Shown: piece by piece, positions 22,406 to 32,553 of the stretch
How the letters are laid out: every line of letters starts with the position of its first letter
Numbering within the stretch: the first letter of the stretch is position 1
NCBI GenBank assembly: GCA_964019155.1
Contig: OZ025242.1
Location: 1,829,694-1,893,693 of the forward strand
Length of the DNA stretch: 64,000 nucleotides
Origin: Osedax fenrisi
Taxonomy: Eukaryota; Annelida; Polychaeta; Sabellida; Siboglinidae
Reading direction: 5' to 3'
Program-made: the position numbers and the translations under genes
Notes under the pieces: model-generated
Told to the model about the DNA's origin: nothing
The model's database searches: none
Seen by the model: only the letters and a program-made list of their open reading frames with translations

Positions 22406-22631
22406 GGACGCCATTGCAGTCCCCTTCTGGTCTGATACACCACCGGCACCACTCGCTGCCTTATGTATTAATACATATGACCAATACCCTTTTATACTGT
22501 CTTATTCATTGACCAGCAAACTTAACATAAACAATACCTCATATAAATATTGTTATAACCTATTAATAGTAGACCATTATATATCATTATTTTATAGTGT
22601 AATTTGATTATATTTTATTCATATATCATTT

Positions 22632-22667
22632 CAAGACCTCCTATAACCGAGGTTATAGGAGGTCTTG
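22632..22667. repeat. perfect 36-bp palindrome, copy 1
   Basis: CAAGACCTCCTATAACC, GA, GGTTATAGGAGGTCTTG. A second copy with an even longer stem lies about 310 bp downstream (22941). Confidence 0.9.
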
Positions 22668-22940
22668 ATTATTTATAGTATTATGTATTGTTATTATAGT
22701 TTTTTCTATTTTATTTTGTATATTTTGCATGTTATATTTTATTTGTTAATCTGCTGAAAGGTCTATATCTCGATATATCCAATAGGTCTTCTATATAAAC
22801 CCAGGGGGTAACACCAATTCTGATATTAATATGACATGATCAGGTGTGTCAAAGATAGCTATTAAGTGTATTATTATTAGTAGGTGAATGTGAGAACGAA
22901 CATCAATTTTCATATGCATTTATAAATAATAACATTATAG

Positions 22941-22979
22941 CAAGACCTCCTATAACCTCTGAGGTTATAGGAGGTCTTG
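22941..22979. repeat. perfect 39-bp palindrome, copy 2
   Basis: CAAGACCTCCTATAACCTC, T, GAGGTTATAGGAGGTCTTG: a 19-bp perfect stem with one unpaired base. Confidence 0.9.
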
Positions 22980-22984
22980 ATTCT

Positions 22985-23880
22985 AGTGACATAAGTAGTC
23001 ACGCACAATTTAACTCATCGAGCAATACCTATTGTTAATAAATATATATATATATAAGTTATATTATTTTAAGTTATTTTTGTTTAAACACCCATACACA
23101 TGAAAATATATAAATCTACGATATATATAAATTAAGAATCCAATAATTATTTTAATAATATGTCGTAAATAATATTGCCATATATTTATTAAAATTATTT
23201 TAAAAATATAATATAATAAAGGTAATATCTTATAATAATAATAATTATATAATTATTATAATAATATAATATAATATTGTTTTCGTTGCCTTTATTCATA
23301 ACTAAATAAATATATACCTTACGTACTATTTAATGCTATTATGTATATATTGTGAATTTATTCGATATATATAATTATTATAATAATATGTATACAATTT
23401 ATTCTAATCTATTCAGATAACCCTAAATAAACTTCACTTAAGATAAGATAAGATACATTTTATTATTGTAATCATTATAAAAGAAAAACAATAGAAAATG
23501 TCAATATAACATATTGTCATTAATATTAATATTAATTACCAAAATACTGAATAGTATATCAATATCAATTTCATCCGTATGGAATTTCTAGATTTATAGT
23601 TTAGGGTTTAGGTAAAATACAAATCCATTGGAATTGGTACAAATCTATTGGAATTTCATGTGTGTGTGTAATGATTATTGATAAACAAGCTCCTGTATCC
23701 GCATGTCAATCAAATTACAATACATAAATAAATAAACATAATCTGATGAAATATATAATTTATAACATTACTCTAATAAACTAGATTTGATAGCGTTTAC
23801 TGATTTTACATTCCATATTGACGTTATTTCATTAAATCGAGTTAAAACCATACTCTCAAAGAATTATCCAAAATAATTAT
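22985..23880. other. AT-rich intergenic stretch
   Basis: No supported gene; short (TA)n and TATAAT runs only. Confidence 0.55.
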
Positions 23881-23884
23881 ATTG

Positions 23885-24061
23885 ATGGCGTATGCGCCTT
23901 GTAAACATGCTAGTATTAAATGTCATACCAGCACTATCAAACCACCTAAACCAGTAAATAGACATATTACATTTGTATCGAGACATCATTATATGAATTT
24001 CGACTATGGAATGGTAACTTTAGATGACAACTATATGTCATATACCACGTTCATATGGTAA
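23885..24061 (+). CDS. short ORF of 58 aa with coding-like composition
   Basis: ATG to TAA with no internal stop in a region of about 25% GC. The peptide is mixed and non-repetitive: it starts MAYAPCKHASIKCHTSTIKP, has ITFVSRHHYMNFDYGM in the middle and ends YTTFIW. A GGTAACT donor-like site falls after FDYGM, so it might instead be a first exon. No signal peptide or known domain. This may be chance; the amino-acid mix is the only support. Confidence 0.25.
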   Translation: MAYAPCKHASIKCHTSTIKPPKPVNRHITFVSRHHYMNFDYGMVTLDDNYMSYTTFIW

Positions 24062-24441
24062 CATTTATATACAAATATTGTAAATTCCCGAATAGTAAGG
24101 AATATAAAATTTATAATAAATTCAACCTGAATATATTGATACATACGTCACCTATTCAATAGACTATTTTTGTATATCTTAAATATATATACATATAAAT
24201 AGATTATTTATAATTAATCAAAGTACATAATTGTTAATAGTATACTTCTAGTTAGTTTTAGAATATATATTTAGTAATGGAATCGCATATATTTGAAGTG
24301 GGTGAGTTCAATTTATATATTCCGAATAACATATATCACTAAGTATATATTATTATTTTGATAATATATTAAAATATCTAGATTAAGTAAAAAAACTTAA
24401 TATAATAATAATAATATAATATAATTATTATATAATAATAA

Positions 24442-24895
24442 CAAAGATTTTGCGAAGCAAAGATATAACACTCCCTATGCATGCAACGTAATTTAGTAAT
24501 AGCCCCAACCGCTGCTAGCAGTAGTATCGAAATCACTGAAATAGATTTAGGTTCGGCTCTGTTTGCATACAACAATGTTTTCATTGCTCTATTAAATTAC
24601 ATGCAATATAAATTAGCTTTTACTCACTAAATATATACTTATAGCATTTAAAACATACATATCATATTTGTTTGTTATATATTAGTAATGAACACTTAGT
24701 TGTCATCATATAAATATTAATTTAAAGCATATTATTTAACATTTTAAAAGTGTATAGTTAAATACGAATTTACATTATAAACAACGCATAGTTCCTAAAA
24801 GTAACCCGCTATAGGTGGCACCAGGGTATTTTGTATACAAATTCGAATTACACGATTTCGCGTAAGTGTTATATCTTTCCTTCGGAAAATCTTTG
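24442..24895 (+). mobile_element. 450-bp MITE with ~30-bp terminal inverted repeats, copy A
   Basis: Left end CAAAGATTTTGCGAAG then AAAGATATAACACT; right end AGTGTTATATCTTT then CCTTCGGAAAATCTTTG, its complement with two mismatches. The interior is non-coding. A same-orientation copy lies at 34821-35236 and a 3' part at 10515-10683. Shared interior words are ATGTTTTCATTGCTCTATTA, GTAATGAACACTTAGTT and TAGTTCCKAAAA. Confidence 0.8.
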
Positions 24896-25139
24896 ATAAT
24901 AATATATATATAATATAATTATTAAATATATATCATATATTATATGCCCTTATATACTTGTAATATATAATTGTATATAATAAATAATCATACACAATTA
25001 AACTATGTATATAATATATAAATATTTATATGTTATAGGTTATTTATAGCGATTATAGTTGATACCATATGTCACATATGATATGTGACTATATTCTAAT
25101 ATTTGGCAGTATGAATATATCGCTGTATAGACTTTTAGC

Positions 25140-25225
25140 CATGTTGTAGATAATATCCATATATATATAGTATAGTATATATTATATACAGTATATACAG
25201 TATATAATATACAGTATATTAATAT
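25140..25225. repeat. TATAGTATATA-rich cryptic repeat
   Basis: Short permutations of ATATAGTATATACAG over about 85 bases. Confidence 0.7.
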
Positions 25226-25393
25226 AAATATACATTTTTATTTGAGATTGTTATGGTCATACCATAATGGTCAATTATTTATAATATAAATTTGATATGT
25301 ATATGTGTATGGACCATTAATATACCTATCACGATGATCTATAAATTAATAGAGCCATTGTTAGTATAAAGCTTAACATTTAAAATGGATTAT

Positions 25394-25767
25394 GGTCAAA
25401 AGCTTCGCGATAGATGCGCGATTTGAACGCCCGCAAACTTGTTTATTCGAATTAGTGATTTTACAATAGCTTATGATTGGCTATTATAATTAGCGCATGT
25501 CTATGTATAGACTATCATACATGAAACGGCTTATCATTACCATATATATATATATATATATATGTGTGTTTTATAGGCTCACTCGGGATGTAATGCAGCT
25601 AAAAAAACCTATCGATATTAAAACTAAACCCAACCAAACCAAGCTAAACAAGTGAAAATAACTAAAACTAAAAATATTAATGTTTGTATAAACAATCATA
25701 CGCTATCGTAAATTCACTAATTCGAATAAACAATTTTGCGGGCGTTCAAATCGCGAAGCTTTTGACC
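25394..25767. mobile_element. MITE with ~70-bp terminal inverted repeats
   Basis: Ends GGTCAAAAGCTTCGCG and CGCGAAGCTTTTGACC. Inverted similarity continues through ATTTGAACGCCCGC and TTATTCGAATTAGTGA. The interior word GGGATGTAATGCAGCTAAAA is found inverted inside the element at 36245-36496, linking the two. Confidence 0.75.
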
Positions 25768-25774
25768 AGGTTCC

Positions 25775-26225
25775 TTTAAAACCTCATAATGTTTGACGTA
25801 TCGAATCACGGCGTATTGCTAATACAAACTCCCACAATTGAATCTTTAACTAACATTCCATGATGTAATCTGTGCCGTCATAGAATTTCATAAAATCTAT
25901 GAATTATTTCAATGATATATATATTATATTATATAACCTATATATGGCCTATTTAAAATATATACATTCAACGGATGTAATTCTTGACAAAGATGAATCC
26001 ATTTAACTTGATAGTTTAACCTAATTATAATGTTATAAGCTTTGATATAATATGTTTTATATTATTAATTTATTATATTATAAATTATTATTAATATACT
26101 TATTATATTACGAAAACTAATATATAAAAAACAGATAATAATAATAGATACAACAAAATACACAAAAAAAAGTATAGGTGATATATGAAATTCATATTAT
26201 GAATACCGAATATTTAAATATATAA

Positions 26226-26264
<39 letters not shown>

Positions 26265-27505
26265 GCAATACAATACCATAATTAAATGTAAATAATAAAT
26301 CCTTCTGAAATTTAAATGTGAATAAAAAATTATCAAAATCATAAACACACAAACATAAAATATAGTTTATGTATTGATTCATCTTTGATCATTGATTCAT
26401 CATTGGTTAAAAGAAAAATAATTGTAATAAATCATCTTATTAAAATTGTAAACACTACAATATATAAGTTTATAATAGAATTAAAGATAAAATAATCTGT
26501 AGGTAAATAAGGTAAATCATTATTTATAATTAATAGTTACGTTTAGAATCACAATTACAATTAGAGAACTAGAGAAATATTAAACTTTATACTTTTAAAT
26601 TAATATATTTTGTAATAGCTTAATGAATTTATATAGATTACATTCATTTTATATATCATTAGATAGATTATTTTATATAACTTATTTTCGTATTTTCCAT
26701 ACAACAAATTGAAAGTTTATGTGAAATCGTACTTATTAATATCGTACATATTATAGGACCCGAATTCATTTAACTTTTATTGTTGACAATAATTATCCAA
26801 TTTTAGATTGTAAATATAAATCAAACCAGAATTATAAATAAACATTTAAGGATACATTTTTAATAACATTTGAAATAAAAATAATCGCAATTTTGAGTAT
26901 TAGTGATATTGAAAATGGAACGCAATGATTTATATAGTAGGTAAATACATCTAATAGTATTCGCATACGGATGATCTTATATGAAAAGGAAATGTAACAT
27001 GTATTGTATAGTCTCGAAAACCCGACCATTATAATTTTTAATACAATTATCATCAGTAAGCTACAATCCTATGTTTATTTAAAAATAGAATACGTGAATT
27101 TCGTTTAATGCTTGAACACATACGTGCTCTTATTTACAATTTTTACTAGTACTTATACTATAAGTTTTAATATCGGGAAATGTTATACAATCTAATTATG
27201 TGTGATGTAGGTTATACAACATGTCATCATTGGATACTGTTGTAACATATCAATTTCAATCTATAGGCTATAGGCTTGATAGTAATAAATACATTATATA
27301 AATAAATTATATATACATTATATATACTGTATATATACTATATAATATATATATATATATATATACATAGGTAAAATATATATTGGTATATATATATTAA
27401 TATATATATTTATAAATTTATATATTAATATACATATGTATATATATATTGCATAGGTAATTAAATCATAATAGTAATACTAGAATATAAATCATTATTT
27501 GGTTG
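25775..27505. other. AT-rich intergenic stretch
   Basis: No supported gene. (TA)n at about 26228-26262 and palindromic TATA-rich sequence at 27300-27450. Confidence 0.55.
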
Positions 27506-27510
27506 TACAG

Positions 27511-28593
27511 TAGACCGGTTCGTACTACATTTTTTTTCGCAATTTTAAAAACCTTCACATCTGTGACAATTATGTATGCTATGATGAATAAGTATTTAAA
27601 ATTTTAGACCTATATCTTAAATATTGTTATGTCACGAGACCTTTTTATTTTAACATTGAATACATACAAAAGTTAACATGGGGGAGATATAGAAATAAGT
27701 TTTATTCAATTTTTATAAAATTGGATGATTTTTTTTAAGCCAACTATGGATATATCCTAGAAACATATATAACAAGTAGTATTAACAGTACAAAATATTT
27801 TTCATAACAATCTAGATGCCCAAATTTTATAAAATAATTGTAGTCAAAAAAAATATCTAAAAATCGTATAATTTAATATAAATAAATTATTACAATTTAA
27901 TTTAAAAAATCAAAATATATAATTTATAGATAATAATAATACAATTCAAATTAATTATTAAAAAATTAAAAATTATTTTTAGAAAAAAAATTAACATCAT
28001 TTTAAAAATTTTTTGGATTTTTATTTGAAATATGAAATACAAAATAAGTTTACATATTTTTTAATTTTTTTAATTTTATTTGTATAAAGGAAATTTATAT
28101 CTAACTTATATCCACAATTCAATACAATCTGATCACTCAAATGTATGTAAAGTATAATTATATATATTAATTTTTTTGAATTATTTTGAAATAAATACTT
28201 TGTAAAATGGTGTATTTTCTCGAGTTTTAGGAGACATTAATATTGGTAATTTGTAGATATAAAAATGAAATATAGATATTATATTAATAATAAATATAAA
28301 TAATGGCATATATTATATTAATTCATTAAATATAATACAAATACATAATTAATTTTAAATATTAATTGAAATATTTGTAAACATCAAAGATAATAAGATG
28401 GTGTCATTACTATTATACATAGAATATTATACATTTTATCTTAAAATAATAATTTATATTTCAAACTTTAAATGCTTCGTGACCAAAGGTAACTATTTTT
28501 TTTTTTAAATTGTTAATACATATTATACTAAAATATAGATATGTATTATATTTTACCTGAAGGATTAAAAATTGAATCGAACGAACCGGTCTA
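27511..28593. mobile_element. 1.08-kb non-autonomous TIR element
   Basis: Terminal inverted repeat TAGACCGGTTCGT at the left and ACGAACCGGTCTA at the right, with weaker similarity inward. If the outer TA pairs are the target duplication, the ends are GACCGGTTCGT and the element would be of Tc1/mariner type. The interior is extremely AT-rich and has no transposase frame. Confidence 0.5.
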
Positions 28594-29617
28594 TTGTACA
28601 GTGTATAATGTACAGTGTACATTGTACACGCTATAAGTAGTTTGTATTGTTTGTATACCGTTTCCAACCCATGATTTTATCATTATATTTGGAAAAATTC
28701 TAATAACTGGGATTACTGAAATGTTTGTTTTAATACATGTTTTCAATTAAATAATACAATTAAATAGTAAAGTTAAATAATAGACAATATAAATATATAT
28801 ATATAATTTTATAATAATACAATTTAATAGTATATATAAATAATATACAATATATATATTTTTCTTATGAATAGTATATTAACTATATTAACTATTACAT
28901 TGTATTCTAATACTGAAATAATCATCTAAGTTACTTAGACTAAGTATATTCTAAGTTAATATTTCAGTGAATCACATCAATGAATCACAATAAAAAGCAC
29001 AAAACAAAATGCCAATTCATAATTCTATTACAAATATTTCTCAGTAATGAGTAATTTGTCATGACTCACTTTTAGTTTTCAGTTTTTTTAAAATCATATA
29101 CTTTTTTCTCACACATTATTATAAATATATCAGGTTAATAACCTTTGTAATATATCAGATTATTTTTTATATTAAATGATGTATCTATATATATATATAT
29201 AATATATTATTTATATATATATATGTATAATACAATAATATGTACATATTATATACATAATGTATATAATATGTACATATTATTGTATACTAAATTATTA
29301 TATTATTAATTATGATTTATAGTATATTATCACAGTGTAAAATATTATTAATATAAAAATATGTGTTATACGAGATGTATGTTTAAGTATACAAGATGAT
29401 ATGTTGTTGATATTGTTTAATACAAAGTTCAATTAATAAAAGTACCAGTAAATAGTATATTAGTATATATATATTTATAAGTACAATTATACATATAGAC
29501 ATCTTATAATTAATCCAATAGAATATATATATATATATATATATATGCAAATTTAATCTATTTAATCTGATGCAATTATAGATGTTATTTATAAATCATT
29601 TGATGTTATTGTTATTT

Positions 29618-29868
29618 TGGTGGAGTCGTCCTTTCATCCAGTAACTTAGATACATTTTTTATTATAACCAAATGGCTTTAATGTCTCTGCGAAGCTACTC
29701 AGATGTTAAGGCATGGTTTTAACCAGAGCCAATCATTGATGTATACACAATTATATCACTTGTAACTTTTATTTTAATACTTATTTTATTGTTCTGGATA
29801 GGGACTATTTTATTTGCACTACTTTCTGCTTATCTGTTGCCTTAGCCAGCCAAGCTACCCAGGCAGTC
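29618..29868 (-). mobile_element. SINE, near-full-length copy on the minus strand
   Basis: Reading the minus strand: CTGCCTGGGTAGCTTGG and CTGGCTAAGG (A-box region), then the body with AATGATTGGCTCTGG and the conserved 3' end ATGAAAGGACGACTCCACCA. It matches the 14961 copy along its length but has a decayed B box. Confidence 0.65.
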
Positions 29869-29869
29869 G

Positions 29870-30835
29870 GTGTTCTGAAATTTGTGGCAAAAACCTATCT
29901 CTTCCATGTAATTGTATGGTTTAAACCGGAAAAACCTCATTGATAAAATAATTTTATTTAATAATTCATATATTAGAATTATAATAAAACAATTAATATT
30001 ATATATGAAGAATACATTTATTAGAATAATAATAGAAACAGTATATATTAAGAATAAATTTATTAGAATAATAATATAAACATAATGTTTATATAATGTT
30101 TCAAACATTATATAGTAAGAATACATCAGAATGAATTTATAAATGTATTGTTCATATATTATTATTAACTTCTATTATAAGTATATACTCTGTTATTATA
30201 ACTTCAAAGCAAAATTGAATTTATTGAAAATATATATATATACATATTTTGTATTATTTTGTATGTATTTATATTTTGTATACAATATAATATAATAAAT
30301 AAGTAATATTATAAGTTATATATAAGTTATATTTTTAATTTTAATAAATATAATCAATTTAATCTTATATCTTTGTTAGATATAAGATAAATAAATATTT
30401 GTAAGATTATTAATAAGAATTTATTCATGGCATATAGATTATGTATTTATTTAATAAATTATAGTTTTTGCCATGGTGCAATAAACCGTTTTTTAAACCG
30501 TTCGCCCTCAGGCAGTAGATTTACATTTATATAATATCCAGTCAATAGATAATTAAAACATTCTAATCTTTAACAAATTTCAGTATATTTAAATTAGAGT
30601 TTATGAATGTCATTAATTATTCTATTTGTAGCGATATTAATTATTTAACTTATAAATAATGGTTGCGATTGATCTTAACATGTTTTAATGTCTCTAATGC
30701 GACACACCTCTCAAACCTTCTCTCATTTGAGCACATACAAATATTTGGTTGATCATTAACCAGTAAATTGTACTATATTTATGATATATATATATATATA
30801 TATATATATGGTGATAAACATCATAATGAATGATT
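29870..30835. other. AT-rich intergenic stretch upstream of PPP1R15-like gene
   Basis: No supported gene. Tandem TTATTAGAATAATAATA words at 29990-30080. (TA)n at 30784-30808 lies just before the GC-rich island. Confidence 0.5.
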
Positions 30836-30845
30836 ATTAACGACA

Positions 30846-32242
30846 GATCTGAAGCGGAAGAAAAAGATTCGCCCGACTCAGCGCAAGAGACGCCGCCTCC
30901 GTAAGTATGGAATCAACTGTTCGACTGTATCGTGTGGCCCCGCGCAACACTCGTCCATGCATCGCTGCAACAACCCTACTCCCCCGCCGCCCCCTACCAC
31001 CGCCGCTAGCTACCCCGCCGCCGCCGTCATCGCTGCCTGTTCGCTGATATCGCCGGCCTCGTCGATAAGCGACGATTTCGAGCGTTTCGACTTCCTCGAT
31101 CACTTCACCGCCGCCGCCTCCTCCGATGATGATGGCTACGATGACTCGATCTCATTCACGGCGGGCGTAGACTGCGCGGCGGCCCTGTTCTTCCCCATGC
31201 TGACGGGTGATATGGTCGCGCTCGCTCAGGACACGCCTCCTTACACGCCCCCCGACGCTGACGACAACGACAGCTTCTCGCAGGATATCCGCCACGCTAA
31301 TCTCATTTGGTCCGCGCATCTCTGCGACAACTTCCGGCCGATTAAACGAGCGAATGCCAACGATAAAAAGGTTTGTTCTACTAACGTTGTGCGATAATCT
31401 GGGTCGGAAACAGCTCCATAGTAGAATCACATTAATGTAATTATCAAATTATTATTTTTATTTATATTTATATTGATAATTATGATAAATTTAATGTAAT
31501 ATCTGTCCTCAAAATAATAGATATATAATTATAGTTATATATATATACATAAATATTCTTTATAATATTTTTGTTTTACATATTTAAATGTATTCCAATT
31601 GAAGATATCACACTATTTTATTGATATATTTATATATAATTTGTATACATATAGATAGAAGTAACTCTATTCTATATTGATGAAAATCACTAATTTTAAT
31701 TAACTAATAAAACGACAATGCCATTATGTTAATTTATAGAAGTGTGCCGTTGTTGCATCTATCTTTTACATGCACTGAATCAATTACTCATCCACTTTAT
31801 TTACATTGATTAGGTAGCCACATACTAGATATTATCATATGGTCGCTCTTGTTTGTTTATTTACTTTAATATCTAATGATATGCAAACTACGATCACTAT
31901 GGTATCTAGAGAACAATGAACTATTGTTTGATGATGCAATATTTATGTAGCGTCGATCTCGAACGTACTTTACAAATAAGCTATAAATAGAGTTTCATCA
32001 CACGTTTCATCATCATCATCATCATCTCACCACAGGTGAGTTTCTCAAGCTGCCTTACGACTAAAGTGATATTCGAGGAGACTGACGAAGAGGCTGATCG
32101 TAAAGGATGCTGGGAGATGTACACGCGAGATGCGGAACGCTTTCGACGACGAATCCAGTCTCTATCCGTGTGCATTTCACCTGTACTGGAACGCAGCCAC
32201 AGAAAGTCGATATTCCAATCTCGATTCTCGGAAGAGCATTGA
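30846..32242 (+). CDS. PPP1R15-like (GADD34/CReP family) PP1 regulatory subunit
   Basis: Regulatory subunit expected to recruit protein phosphatase 1 to eIF2-alpha, as in the integrated stress response. Certain part: exon ending at 31370 (AAAAAG/GTTTGT) joined in phase 0 to the last exon 32036-32242. The junction makes KKVSFSS, an RVxF PP1-docking motif, followed by a spacer and WEMYTRDAERFRRRIQ, matching the W...ARD..RF.RRI helix that characterises PPP1R15 C-termini. The stop comes 24 residues later. Upstream is an acidic, low-complexity region (SSISDDFERFDFLDHF, SDDDGYDDSISF, DTPPYTPPDADDNDSFSQD). The start is unsure. One option is ATG 30957, giving 206 aa. The other is an upstream exon 30846-30900 (SEAEEKDSPDSAQETPP, donor GTAAGTAT) spliced in phase 2 to an acceptor after CCGCCGCTAG at 31009. 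Either way it is far shorter than vertebrate PPP1R15 proteins. It converges on the next gene. Confidence 0.78.
32036..32242 (+). CDS. last exon of PPP1R15-like gene with PP1-docking region
   Basis: Acceptor TCTCACCACAG; 68 codons then TGA. It carries the valine and phenylalanine of the K-V-x-F motif and the WEMYTRDAERFRRRIQ helix. The exon border falls exactly between the basic residues and V of the docking motif. Confidence 0.85.
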   Translation: MSFSSCLTTKVIFEETDEEADRKGCWEMYTRDAERFRRRIQSLSVCISPVLERSHRKSIFQSRFSEEH

Positions 32243-32553
32243 GTTTTAACGCGCTTAACCGTATATACTATCAACAACGCACATGTGATTTAATCATTTC
32301 ATCATTTACATCTAAACTGTGAATACAAATTACGATTTCTTTTATTATTTAGGTGACGCATATATTAATTATTATTATTATTATTTATTCTAGTTTTTTC
32401 AATTGATTAAAAATGCAATACACAAACATGCATTTAACGTGAATTCTTTATTATCAACAAATTATACATAATCAAAATAAATATAAAACAATCCGTTACT
32501 ATTTCATATAAATATATATATATATATAAGTGTGTAAATATAAAAATACGCAT

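Noticed and set aside
31152..31440. ORFs of 77-92 aa on either strand overlapping the PPP1R15-like exon
   Set aside because: Shadows; they lack the PP1-docking continuity across the splice junction.
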